From positions 2,856,501 through 2,920,500 of the forward strand of contig NC_088315.1 in the NCBI RefSeq assembly GCF_910592395.1: a stretch of 64,000 bases of DNA, written 5' to 3'. Positions 22,626-34,080 of the stretch are shown here, piece by piece. Under the pieces are notes generated by a model. It was not told where the DNA came from. It saw nothing but the letters and a program-made list of their open reading frames with translations, and ran no database searches. This stretch comes from Lineus longissimus (Eukaryota; Nemertea; Pilidiophora; Heteronemertea; Lineidae). The translations under genes and the position numbers were made by a program. Positions within the stretch are counted from its first letter, which is position 1; every line of letters begins with the position of its first letter.

Positions 22626-22770
22626 GAGCCACTAAAGATGAATACGTTCTTCCAAGTTTGAAAAACTTGTCGCGTAGCAGGTTTACCCACGAACAAGCCG
22701 GAGGTGTTTGCTATGGTATACGGTAAAAAAGGTACAGGAAAAAAAGGTACAGGAAAAAAAATATAGTAAT
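22626..22770 (+). repeat. GGTACAGG(A)n minisatellite element, short copy A
   Basis: Starts with GGAGCCACTAAAGATGAA, passes through GGTATACGGTA and holds only two or three GGTACAGGAAAAAAA units before stopping. The same leader precedes the longer copy at 24134-24320, in the same orientation. Confidence 0.8.
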
Positions 22771-23079
22771 TTGTCTATAAGACCAGGCACATTGTTAATT
22801 GGGTCCAGCTCTATGATGAATGTTAATTGATTAATTGCAATTTAACTTGAACATTGGTACATGTACATTTACCGGTTAACCCTTTTGCAGAGGGAATTGT
22901 CCTAGAATCTTTACAGTCATCATGATCTTGATAGTCGTGTTTTCACTATTGAAAACCATAACGGTATACTGGAAATTTGATATACCTATTTCTAAGGCCT
23001 ATGCAATGCCTACGCAACAAATAAAGTTAGGTTATGAATAGAAACAGAGAGAATTCAAATGATATTTTAAAAAAAAATT

Positions 23080-23247
23080 GTGTACTTTTTTACCTATTTA
23101 TGCCATTTTCTGTACCTATTTTTCCAGTACCTTTTATTTCCTGTACCTTTATTTCCTGTACCTTTATTTCCGTACCTTTATTTCCTGTACCTTTATTTCC
23201 GTACCTTTTTTCCTGTACCTTTTTTTCCTGTACCTTTATTACCTAGA
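23080..23247 (-). repeat. GGTACAGGAAATAAA minisatellite element, inverted copy C
   Basis: On the minus strand: about ten 12-16-base units of GGTACAGGAAATAAA/GGTACGGAAATAAA, ending in ATGGCATAAATAGGT and AAAAAAGTACACAATT, the same tail as copy B. Phe/Leu/Pro/Val-rich open frames across this tract are repeat by-products. Confidence 0.85.
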
Positions 23248-23249
23248 TT

Positions 23250-24118
23250 CGTTTGCTATGTGTTGCTTTCTTTGCGCAAAGTTCAGTTAGACTTGGGATC
23301 GTACAATGTTTTTGGATAGATAATGCCTTGGATAACGCCTATCAAGGGTAAATACTCCGGCTCGATTAAAACCCCAGACTTCATATAGTTACCTTTCCGA
23401 CTGTTCCCTACCCCCGGGAGCAAGCCTAGACTTATAAAGGATATGACGTCGAAGATGAATTTCATTTTTTAATTGTTTGCACACAGCACTCCGTCACTCG
23501 GGAAGCAATGTTTAAATATATTTCTACAGTTGATACAAGCTTTGTAAATCTACCCGACATCGACAAATTTAAATATCTCTTAACCTGTATTTCCACCCCT
23601 GCCTTTGTTCGCATTGCTGCTTATATTTATGATATGTACCCCTATTAATTTGTATATACCTTTCACTGCTTTGTATCATTGCATGTCTTCTATTCATATA
23701 TATTTGTAACAGCCCCATGGGCATTAACAAGATGAAATAAATTGAACATATTATCATGAAACGCCTGTTGATCAAACATTGATTATTTTGGGTATCTTAT
23801 CATGTACCTGTATAAACATCTGTATTGTTCATGATTCACCTGGAGTGATATATTGGTAACAAGTTTCAAATACTTGTACTGTACATGTGCTGTGCTCTGT
23901 TCATAACGAAGTGACGCGTGCTTTGCAATTGGTCATAACGACATCGGGATCGGGCTTACTTGGGTGATTTGTTTTCAAAATCATATTCCAAACCGTGCGT
24001 TTTCCATCCTTGGTTGCTTACTCCTGTTTTGATAAACTCATTATTTTGGATCGTTCTTAAATCGTTATCATTTCGTTCATTTGAGACATCCGGCTTTGGT
24101 GAAGCGAACATTCACGTC
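23250..24118. other. unique intergenic sequence
   Basis: Between the inverted minisatellite copies. No coding potential or RNA gene recognised; AATAAA-type strings at about 23736 have no gene to serve. Confidence 0.5.
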
Positions 24119-24133
24119 AGGATGGTTTTATGT

Positions 24134-24320
24134 GGAGCCACAAAAGATGAATACGTTCTTTCGGTATACGGTACAGGTACAGGAAAAAAGTACAGGAAAA
24201 AAGGTACGGAAATAAAGGTACAGGAAATAAAAGTACAGGAAATAAAGGTACCGGAAAAAAGGTACCGGAAAAAAAGGTACACAAAATGGCATAAATAGGT
24301 AAAAAAGGTACACAATTGTT
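24134..24320 (+). repeat. GGTACAGGAAATAAA minisatellite element, copy B
   Basis: Leader GGAGCCACAAAAGATGAA, then GGTATACGGTACAGG, then about nine repeat units (CAGG and CCGG variants) and the tail ATGGCATAAATAGGT. Direct with respect to copy A, inverted with respect to copy C about 0.9 kb away. Confidence 0.85.
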
Positions 24321-24712
24321 GAATGATCCGAAGATGGTTAATCTTTTGAAGATCCATGGCGCTTCCAGACACTGCATTGGAGCACCGTGTAAGTCCTATA
24401 TGTAGTTTTATCGTTTCAACGGCAGCGCCAATTGATGTACAACCCGGCCATCTTTGCGAGAGCGCGCAACTTTTGTTAGCCCTTGTACACATGGGATCGT
24501 ATAGCGGCCGGTCGTCCCGAGACGAGTTTCATGGTATGCGGGGTACACGAGCTTCGGGTATATAGGCGCATGGCTAAAAGCCGTAGTCCCTTGTACCCGA
24601 GTGTCTATGCCAGGGCAAGTAAAAGATTCTGCATGCATAGGTGGACAGTAGCCTATCGTGGACTCCAAACCTCCGGCAAAAATCAAAAATCCAATTAGGG
24701 TTACGACGTCGG

Positions 24713-24740
24713 TAATGATGATGATGATGATGATAATGAT
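24713..24740 (+). repeat. (GAT)n microsatellite upstream of the MGAT4-like start
   Basis: GATGATGATGATGATGATAATGAT lies about 20 bases before the MGAT4-like start codon, inside the presumed 5' leader or proximal promoter. Confidence 0.8.
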
Positions 24741-24757
24741 TTTCTTGACTTCAAGGT

Positions 24758-27700
24758 ATGGTGGCCCGCAATCTGTGCAAGTTCTGCGTTTCCTTGCTCA
24801 ACTCTAACAAGGTCCAACTGCTTCTGTGTCTAGCCTTGATTCTCAACGCCTTCTTATTGATACGGATGGCCCGAGGGCGAGCTGTCACTATGAAGACACA
24901 GGCGTACTACAACAGTAAGTAATGACTATATTTGCAACCCAATTTCCGTTGTTAAAAGAATAATGAATAGTCCCCACTTATCAACGGTACGTTCCGCTGA
25001 ACTCAAGGCGGAACCATACCGTTTTTTCCGGTAAGCCCCCGCAGTCTGTGTCTATATGTACAGTCTTTGTTCTTAACGTCTAATGTGCCAGTTGCTACTA
25101 TGACTCTTCAGGTGAAGACATTCGACACAATCTCAAAATGGAAACTGCTGAGCACAGGCCTTGGAGAACTGCTGATAAATTAGTAAGTACTGCAATGAAC
25201 ACTGGTGGACTACATTGACATAGTGACTACATGGTAAGTGCAAATTTAATCTGGTGAGAAATTCGTAGTCCGGTGGTGAAAGGCTTTTTTGTACCTGAGA
25301 TGTGTATAGAACAAGAATATGCATGATGGCCCCCTGGCCGGGCACTCTTCAGCGTTTTGCAAAGTTAACGGACATCCAAGTTCTACCATTTGTTGCCTGG
25401 CAGTTATTGATTCTGCTGAGTGGCAACGCCGGTCACAACCATTCCTGACTTGCGGCTTTTAATTAAATTAGTGATTCTGCGGACCGGGTTCTTGGTTAAA
25501 ATTTTTTTTTGGGGGGGGAGTTTTAATTGGTTGAGGCCCGAGTCGCCTTTTTTGTCCGAGTCGCCGAAATGATCGCCAACACATCCATTACAGCTCTAAA
25601 ATAAAACATGTTCATCTTTTTACCAGGAGATGGCTGGAGTGGCTGCTTTAGAACAGTTCGGGCGAGCTGTCAAGTATGGACTGCCAAAGCTTTACGGGCG
25701 ACCAAGGAAGGAAAGAGGTGAGATATTACTTTTTTTTCTTCTTCAAGTATTGTGGTCCTGATCAGCTCAGAGGTCACCAATCAAACCTTGGATGAACACG
25801 TTTTGGACAAGATCACACCCAGCCCCTCTACTTCTATACGACAAGTATGTCCTCGTGAATACCGGTGGCCTATCCTTTCTGTACTGTTAAAGTAGGACCA
25901 TACATTTCGGAGGTCTGCAAAGCGCCGCTTCCCATACCGCTCTGGAACATTGACTTACAAAAAACATTAGAAATATCCGGTTGTGAGGCTTACAGATCTT
26001 TAGCCAATGACTGTGACGACCTGTGCATACAATAACATTTAAATAACACTGTTCATGGAGTATAAATAACCAATTGTAATACATTTAAGGCCGGGTCTAT
26101 TTGGCAAGCCGCTCGCCGAACAGGCATCTTTTTTTGTCCTGTTTGGAGAGCCGCTTGCCAAACAGCACTAAAAAGCCACCCTGTTCGGCAAGCCGGGCTT
26201 GCCAAACAGGGCAAAAATACTACCCTCTTTGGCGAGCCGGAGAGGTTACAACATGTTGGCCAATCAGAGAGCAGTGACGTCATATTCGAATTTATATGCG
26301 CATATTTAACAATGGCCGACCTCCCGCTCTCGATTCAATTTCTGTTACTTAACTCGGCGGGGTTTTGGTCAATAATCCATGAAGAAGCATGTACATGTAC
26401 ATGACTGTATGGATTTACAAAAAAAGTCATAAACGTGATTTAACTGATAAGCATGTTAAATGCATTAGTGTGCATTTCTAGCGTTTCACTGTAACTCCAG
26501 TGTTGCTGACCGTGTTGCCACGAATAATAATGAGCTCCTGGATGGTTGAATATGCATGAGTTCGGCTCTCCATCTAGGGCAGAAAAAAGGCGCTGTTTGG
26601 TGAGCCGGGCTTGCCAAATAGTCACTTCCTACATTTAATACACGGCACCCCATCTTGTCATGTTACCGTCTACTGGATCCACTCTAAAATAAGATCCCAA
26701 GCCCGACAATACCCGATTTGTACCACCGCCTCGATGGGTAGAGTCTAAACAGCCGAACACAATAGTAGGCCTTTCGCAGCATAAAAGGGGTGGGATATCT
26801 ATTCAAGGGTTACCGACGTAATCGTCATGAATAGTCATGACTCTACAAAGAAACTTTTCATATTACAATTAAAGACCAATTGGAAGAAACGAAGACAAGA
26901 TATCCCACCCCTTTTATGGCTGCGAAAGGCCTCGTACTTGTTTAGGCTCTACCCATCGAGGCGGTAGTAGAAATCGGGTATTGTCGGAATTGGGATCTTA
27001 TTTGTGAGTGGATCCAGTATTACATGTTTATACATATATATGACGGCGACCAAAGCACGGCTTGACCCGTTCCTAGCTTCATAGTACAGCAACGCTCATA
27101 GCGCCCCGCGTGGTGGATCAGTTTTCACGATATCCGTGTACATGTGACTCTATTTCTTGTTTTCGCAGTTTTCCTAACCATCGGAATTCCGTCCATCCCA
27201 AGGAACAACGGAGATATATACATCCTGAAAACTATTGATAAATTCATCCTGATGACCTCGCCAGAGGAACAAAATGATGTGATACTTGTCATCTACCTCG
27301 GCACCTTTGCCAAGGCACGAACCAGCGCCACAGCGGAGCAAATATTCAACAAATATGGGGACTACATCGAGAGTGGATTTATACATATCGTGGAAGCTCT
27401 GGAGGATTTTTACCCAAATCTTAACATAAACAAACTGAATTACAAAGACTCGCAAAACCGGGTAAGATGGCGATCAAAACAAACCGTGGATTTTGCATAC
27501 ATGTTTACGTATTGTCAGAATTTGTCACGTTTTCATTTGCAAGTTGAAGATGACGTCATTCCGGCGCGGCATTATGTCCAGGCGATCAAGCAATATATCC
27601 TGGAGGTTCGACAGCAAACTTGGTCGACTTTGGAGTTTTCTGGTTTGGGTTATATCGGCAAGTTACATAAATCGGAAGAGTTACCGAGCATTGCGCTGTT

Positions 27701-28355
27701 TTATATGATGTTTTATTTTGAGAAGCCAGTGGATTGGTTGCTTTTTGACTACATGGGGATGCGAGTCCAACCTAAGCGTCTCATTAGGCCGAAGGCGTTG
27801 TTCCAGCACAAGGGTGTAGTTTCGTCGCTTGATGGCAAGAAGAACCCCCTCGTCGATAATACCTTTGACAAGATCGCAGTAACAGAAAAACCGAACAATC
27901 CTAACGCCAAACTTTACACAAATATGTCCGTGTTCGGACACAATGATATCTCAAATGCATATGGGACAGACCATACGAAGTTCTTCTGGGGGAAAACGCC
28001 CCACAAAAACGATGTGATATTCTTAATATTTGACACTGCTGTGAAATTAGACCGCGTAATAATACATTCCGGAAATGCTCACTACCCGAATGACTTCATC
28101 CGATTTGGTCGCGTGGATGCAAGTCCGCGCGTGCAGAATCGGAGCAGTGATGCCACACATTTAAAATGCGCTGATTACAAAAACTTAGGTTCTTTGGAGG
28201 AGGGGGTGATGGATGCACATGGACTAGGTTTTTCCATCCCATTCGAAACCAAGTGTCTGCGGATAAAGTTAGAACAAGACCAGGATCAATGGATCATGCT
28301 GAAGGACATCTCAGTATATACTGTCAAAAGGCAAACAAGCCCTTCACCTAAATAG
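24758..28355 (+). CDS. MGAT4: alpha-1,3-mannosyl-glycoprotein 4-beta-N-acetylglucosaminyltransferase-like (GT54)
   Basis: MGAT4 enzymes add a beta-1,4-linked GlcNAc to the alpha-1,3 mannose arm of complex N-glycans in the Golgi, using UDP-GlcNAc. Four exons: 24758-24914, 25112-25182, 25627-25717, 27169-28355 (1506 nt, 501 residues; all GT/AG, phases fit). Residues 1-18 are cytosolic, 19-36 a signal anchor (VQLLLCLALILNAFLLI), 37-106 a stem, then the GT54 domain: LTIGIPS (109-115), DSQNRVRWRSKQ, the metal-binding acidic motif QVEDD (231-235), EFSGLGYIGK, KPVDWLL, LFQHKGVVSS. The C-terminal part (FFWGKTP onward) corresponds to the family's beta-sandwich lectin-like domain. An in-frame TGA at 24746 supports the start. 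Length is near the human 535. Which paralogue (A, B, C or D type) is uncertain. Intron 3 holds two MITEs. Confidence 0.92.
24983..25034. repeat. short hairpin in MGAT4 intron 1 with an inverted copy 3.3 kb away
   Basis: AACGGTACGTTCCGC (24983-24997) and GCGGAACCATACCGTT (25008-25023) form a 15-16 bp imperfect stem with a 10-base loop. The right arm extended to 25034 matches 21726-21752 in inverted orientation (24 of 27). Probably ends of a small dispersed element. Confidence 0.6.
26089..26629. mobile_element. 541-bp MITE in MGAT4 intron 3 with 8-9 bp target-site duplication
   Basis: Flanked on both sides by TACATTTAA (26080-26088 and 26630-26638). Terminal inverted repeats share CTATTTGGCAAGCC. 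The left half is packed with CTGTTTGGCAAGCC-like words in both orientations (palindrome GGCAAGCCGGGCTTGCC near 26190). No coding capacity. The duplication length suits a hAT-type non-autonomous element; the family assignment is inference. Confidence 0.75.
26673..27017. mobile_element. 345-bp foldback MITE in MGAT4 intron 3, TA target site
   Basis: Begins CTGGATCCACTC and ends GAGTGGATCCAG, flanked by TA (26671-26672, 27018-27019). The inverted arms are about 125 bp each with high identity (through ATACCCGATTT, GCCTCGATGGGTAGAG, AAAAGGGGTGGGATATC), leaving a loop of about 100 bp. TA duplication points to a Tc1/mariner-type non-autonomous element. It ends about 150 bp before the final exon. Confidence 0.85.
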
Positions 28356-31103
28356 TCACGAAGTCGAGTGAACCAGCTGACGATCTTTTTACTTTCTGTT
28401 TCTTGGTATCCAACGCCACCAAACAGTAAAACTTATTTAAAGCACCATCCCGTCTTTGTTTGAATAGACGTCAAAGTTCGAGAAGCGCCATGCTGCATGT
28501 ACTCGTGCACGCGTATTGGTGCGCGTTCGATTTTTAAGCTTTCTATTGTACAAAAGTTGACTTGCTTATATATTCTACAAGTCCGTTGGCTTCGAGGGTG
28601 GCAGCTAGTGAGGCTGATGATGGCTAAAGAGTGATAAAAGGGGTAAAGCCTGCAGCACACTAGCCGCCAACTTCGGCGTTCACAGGCGTTTTTTGCCGCA
28701 AGAGTCCTGAACATCCCATCACGAGTTTGAAATTGGGGAAGGGGAATCCCCAACAATGCAATGCACAGCGTGTTAGTAGTATAGTAATCACCGTAAGAAA
28801 ATAAATTCATGCTAGATTTCTGCCCTAGTTTACTGCAGACTACCAAGGCTTCATTCTCTCTCAAACTTGAGTTATTCGCATCAACTCTATTGTGAGATTT
28901 TAGAATCAATGTTAGAGCAGGTCGTGTATAATTCATTAGCTCATTTAGACGTGTAGGCATCCTTCACAAAAGTGCAATGCTCCCAATATACTATTAATAA
29001 AGGGATACGTCTTTTTTCCTTTTTTTTCGTGATGAGTGCTTGATTTGTGGAAGGAATGGAGGAATCTATGTTATGTACCCCAAACCCAGAGATCAAAGCG
29101 AATATCCAGTGACGACATGCGTCCAATGAGTTCACGAATCTATTCGAAGATGGAAGCACTTCGAACTCCGTGCTGCTCTACAATACCCACAGTTCGTGAC
29201 GGTATTTGAATAAATGAACGTCGTTTCGGACATCGTATGTAGGTTCTGCAGCGGAGTGACAAAGTAGGCCTACGAAGTATAATTTAATGTACTTTACTGA
29301 CGACTTTTTTGAAAATTTCTCGTACAAACACAGACACTACGTGTTCTAGTGTCCTTTGCACAACGCTTTGACGTGCCGCTAAATGAATCAGCGCTTGAAT
29401 ACAGGACTTAATAGATGACACGACATTCTACCGTCGTCGTTCGTACTTCGTAGTTCGCCTGCGAAACCTGCCTTTTGTACGAATTGTTGGGAGAAAAAAC
29501 TCAAGCAGATGCATTTGAAACCAAAGGTCAGATTCAATACTAATACGTCAGGTGCAACAGGAAATATTATCTGTTCCTATGCGCATTTTAAGACGATTTC
29601 TAGAATTTCGGATTCGATATGTTTCAGTTCCACATGACGGCAGCACCAACTAAATACTCTCAAAAATACTCTCTTTGAAATTCTGAGTTTTTACGCTCTA
29701 GGGTGGACTCTAGGCCTGGCCAATGGATGAGACGTGTTGGCAAAATAAATTACACTATCTTTTTTAATGAACCTCGCTACCTAAGGTATCCTCTACTACT
29801 TTAAAAATGATTCTGCGGCTGGTCGCTCGAGGCCGACATGACTTGGTTTTGTATAAAAAAAGCATTTCCGAGAAGGATTCCCCTCAACTTTCTTCATCAA
29901 GTTGACAAGACTACAACCAGGCGACATATCCGTCGCGAATAAAGCTAGCACATTATCATCACCAGTACTTTTGAACACCTAGCCATTCGCGTTGACATAC
30001 GGATATACCTTCGCATCCGTTCGGGTATTGCTAAAATCCAATCAAGTGTTTAGTGAGTTGGCACACGGAGGCCAAGGCAAATTTGACCAAGGTGCAGTCA
30101 ACAGGAAAGACGGAAATCATCTGTAAGAGAGAAAAAGTAAATTGTTTGATGTCATGATGGTTGGAGGTGAGATTCTTAGTAAAAACAAAACCCGGGTGTA
30201 CCTCTTTTGCTCTCAATGTTGCGTTTAAAGGCCCATAAATCCCGGCCAAGAATTCGCGTTGGATTGCCGGCCGTCGTTAAGAGCAGCAACTACAAACTAC
30301 GGTATTAGACTGGCTTGTTGGCTTGTTTCGCGATTAGAATCCTAGGGAATTTCACAATTTCCACTGTCTAGCAATGGCCATAGACAGAGTTGTCAGCGTG
30401 TGTGGCAAAAGGCCGCGCGTGGAGATTGCAAGTACATGTACATGTAATTAAAGCAGATTTAAGAATATAAAAAGCCACACTTGATTCTTTCATGATAAGA
30501 AGGATTGAAGGTCCCGAAATTTCACTGAAATTTCACTGTAATGACGATCTTATCACGCTGGCTGAAGGCCATGTACACTTTGCGATCTGGTTCAGTATGC
30601 GCACTTAAAGTTTACAGGAGTTGTTTTGGCAAAGTATCGCAGTCCTGTGGACCAAACAATTTCGACAAGAAACTTCGTCCGCAGACTGTGATATTCCAAT
30701 GCTTCTCATTCTCGAACTCGAACAGCCAGTCGCCTCGCAGCTTCTATAAACTGTTTCGCCAGTTCTTCAACGTTTCTCGGGCATTGGGCTAGTTATATGA
30801 CGGATTTGTGTAGAGCTCGCCCCACAGCGCTTACCTGAAGAAAGTTGGGAAGGTTGGCTGACTAAAGGAATGCTTGACGTTGATCCTGTTTTCCGTGGGT
30901 TGCACTGGCGACGATTACCGAATGAACATGCCCTTCCCCGCCCTTCCACACCAAAGGATGGATCGTCGCGTTCAATCGTCCTATGATGCTGCCGGTTTCT
31001 CCTACATCCATCATTATCATCTCGTTAAATAGCCTGCTGGTTATATCTTAGTTGGTGCTAGGTGTGTATTATATTTTTCCTGCGCCCTCGCCACTTACGC
31101 AAG
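28356..31103. other. MGAT4 3' flank and unassigned sequence
   Basis: AATAAA strings at 28800-28805 and 28996-29001 are candidate MGAT4 polyadenylation signals, giving a 3' UTR of roughly 0.5-0.7 kb. An 83-codon plus-strand open frame (30541-30792) and a 175-codon minus-strand frame (28433-28960) show no domain I recognise. No RNA gene seen. Confidence 0.45.
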
Positions 31104-31418
31104 GCCTACAAGATACTCAGAACAAGACTTAGATGACAAAACTATTGCTTTTATGTCCGCCGTTTATCTGTCAAGGTACCACAGAGGGCGTCACTTTAAG
31201 AAAGGTCAGTACCTTCAGGTGCATCGATACAGCTAATTTTATTGCACGAGTCTAGGGCGATATATTATGCGCATTTGTTCTTTGGCATTATATAATAATG
31301 ATTAAAAACTTACATTTCAGAAGGTGAGCTGTCCGGACTGGGAGCGTTCATCAAAGAGCAAAGGACAGATCTGGATATGTCTCCAAATATCGTGACCAAT
31401 CATGCACCTAATGAATAA
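31104..31418 (+). CDS. candidate last two exons of an unrecognised gene
   Basis: Proposed exons 31104-31204 and 31321-31418, joined by a 116-base intron with donor GTCAGT and a strong acceptor (TTACATTTCAG). Phases agree: the codon split G|AA gives Glu. Joined reading includes YSEQDLDDKTIAFMSAVYLS, then RYHRGRHFKKEGELSGLGAF, then IKEQRTDLDMSPNIV, ending at TAA (31416-31418) overlapped by an AATAAA at 31414-31419. The peptide is polar and well balanced, unlike most random frames here, but I recognise no family. No upstream exon or start was found; MGAT4 ends 2.7 kb earlier in the same orientation. This may be chance. Confidence 0.28.
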
Positions 31419-33948
31419 AACAACATGGCGTGTTTTGCCTTCTGGACCAATCAGCGTGAAGCTCAAGTCTGTATTGACCAATCAGAAGGCATCAATGGCG
31501 GCGGTAGATCAAAGATTTGATCTAACCGCTCGTGCGTTGCCCCCAAAAATATCGCGTTCACACATAAATTGTATCCCTGCTAGTTTGAACACAATCTCTT
31601 GCATAACTTTGTCAGGTACATCTTTATAAAGGCCACTTACTTCTGAATACATGGAGTGTCAGGCAACAAAATGGTTTCTTTTCAAAGGTGGCGCGGCCAT
31701 TTTATAGTCTTTGATTCTGTGTTCCGGATTTCTCTCTAGTTGCTACTACCCTCGCTTTGATAAGAAACTTCGTCGATCCGTGTACTTCTAGCTTTTTACC
31801 ATGGATGGCAACTACAAAGCGATAAGGTACACAAGGTCTTCGTTTGTATCGTATATTTATACATAATGCAATTGAAGGTTCTACCACCGAGGCGGACTGT
31901 GAAAAACTTTAAGGTTCGGCTATTTCGATGGAAATCATGCAATTTCAGTCACCTTAGTTTATGAAAACAATGCATGTCTATAGGGGTTTATGCATCGACA
32001 TGTGATTTATAAGGTCGTTTTGATCACTTGCACTCTGTTCAAGTACCTCTGTCCAACAGACGGTGTCACTGAGTGAAGCATAATAGGTGTGAAACCGCCC
32101 AGAGTTCAGCGCAAATTAAGGCAGTCCAGTGGGCTGCTTTGAGCGCCGCCTGGCGAAGAAATGAGTACATCTTCCTCGGGTATGACCGGAACTACAATTA
32201 TTGATGACGTTCCGTTTTGCATGAACATCATGTCAGAATGGTCCGAGTAACGTAGTGACATTTCAAATATGTAGAATTTCTAACATAGTGATTTTCTGTA
32301 AGCGATTTTCTGTAACTCGAGGGAATAACCAGATTAGGTTTTCAGCGGGGGCAAAGGTGATTCATTGGCTCGCCAGTAATTTGCCCGGGAGCATCTCGTT
32401 CGCGAATTACTCTGCCGCGTGACCTGAGCGAACCATCGACGGCTTTCTGTCAGTCCAAATCGGAACGATGAAGCGTCAAAATGCGTAAATTCCCGTCAGA
32501 AACATGATCAGAACACAAAAGGACAGAAGAAAACAGAGGCATCTGGGGTTAAGCGGGACGTGTTTGGCAAACTCTCTAGGTACTAGATACATCTTTGGAC
32601 ATGTATTCTTGTACACAAAAAGAACGCTCCAGAAAGTCATCGGAGGTTCTCATCGTGATCAAAGTTATTGTATGCGCTAGTCAACAATCTAACGTGGCGT
32701 CTTTCTAGATACGATGCATCGTCATACGAATCGGCGTTGGTTAATTGGCCGGGCAAAATAACAAAAGAGGAAACTAGACGCTGGGACATGTATCTGCAAC
32801 CGATCTGATGAGTATTATCTTATTTCAAATGCAGAGGAGTTATTGAAGTTGGTTTTCTTTTGTCTATTCGATTGGGTAATGGTATTCTAGGGATGATGAA
32901 GTACGAGGGATACTGGTTGCTACATCAAGAACAAGACACGATTGACAGAAAAATACACACGCGTCCGACTTTGGACGTCTTTATGAATATATTATGTCTC
33001 TTTGATCTTAGACCGTGCTCCCGTGACAGGATAAGAAATGATTTACAAAGGCGGGTCGAAAGAGATTTTTTAGATTCTACCGACCTCGTCCCAGGTCAAA
33101 AGGAAATTATCGAGCCTACTTTTTTTTAAGGACCATTGACATTATCTGTCGGGTGCCCAGATACCTTTCACTTGGGAAGTAATTCCCATCATCGAATTGC
33201 AGATAAAATGGAAAAATTCAAAATTTGACTGAATTAGCTATCACGTTTTTCCTATTTTAATCCCGACTGGACCCAAGTGAACTATCTGCCATCTTTTTCA
33301 GTCAGGCTACAATGTACGTACCAGTTTGTACGTTATGTATATGTAATGAACACCACCAAGAGAACTGAAAACTGAGCTTCGTCGGCAAAGAAATGATAGG
33401 ACCTACACAGACATTGCAGGAAAGTGCATAAGATTTTCGTGTCTTTTTTCGGAGCCTGATTTCTACTTCTTTTCACCCACCAAACTGTTTGAAGCGAGAT
33501 TGACAAGACCTGGAAACGAGAATGTGAATAGCTACTTGACACGCGAAAGGGAAAAACCTCCTTCCTAGTGGTTCATTGGCTTGGCAGTGTTATGTTGTCG
33601 AGGACGTTTTTGTATGACATAATACGCCAATAGGCAGTTTCTGAGAATTTCTTAAGTTAGCTAGATGTTGTTGAAAAAAGTGAAAACCTTTTCGGGCCTC
33701 GCGGCACCTGTTCGTACTTCACCATGTTCGTTTGGTTTGTCGGGAAAAGACATCGTCACTAAAATTAAACCTACCGAATGAGTTATGTTAAAGACCTTGG
33801 GCACTGAAATTCACATTTTCAATCAGACTTTTAACACCTCTGCCACGGGTCCTCCGAGGATCTTTGCGAGTAGATATTGAGAATTTCTCAGAATTCTACA
33901 GGTGAAAGTAGCCAGTCTAGTTACATTAAGCGTCGACCGTCAAGGCAA
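31419..33948. other. unassigned sequence
   Basis: The only frame worth noting is 32860-33129 (plus, TTG start, about 89 codons, Asp/Arg-rich, e.g. DTIDRKIHTRPTLDVF), with no recognised domain and no ATG at its start. The rest shows neither repeats nor RNA genes. Confidence 0.45.
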
Positions 33949-33950
33949 TA

Positions 33951-34080
33951 GACCACATTCGAAAGTCGGCCAGCAGGTAACAACAAACACTTTTGTGTGC
34001 ATCTTGACAGTGCATCATGCCGTGCACGCACGTGTATTGCGCATTTGTTATTAACCGCTGACCGACTTTCGAATGTGGTC
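33951..34080. mobile_element. 130-bp MITE with TA target site
   Basis: Arms GACCACATTCGAAAGTCGG(C/T)CAGC at 33951-33974 and its inverse at 34057-34080, one mismatch; TA dinucleotides flank both ends. The loop is about 82 bp. A similar GACCGACTTTCGAA word occurs alone near 63764. Confidence 0.75.

Noticed and set aside
23034-23319. Hydrophobic Phe/Leu/Pro/Val-rich frames of 70-79 codons
   Set aside because: Three overlapping frames translate the same GGTACAGG-type minisatellite; not membrane proteins.
28433-28960. 175-codon minus-strand frame downstream of MGAT4
   Set aside because: No domain, signal or splice pattern recognised, and it overlaps the expected MGAT4 3' UTR. Length alone is not enough.
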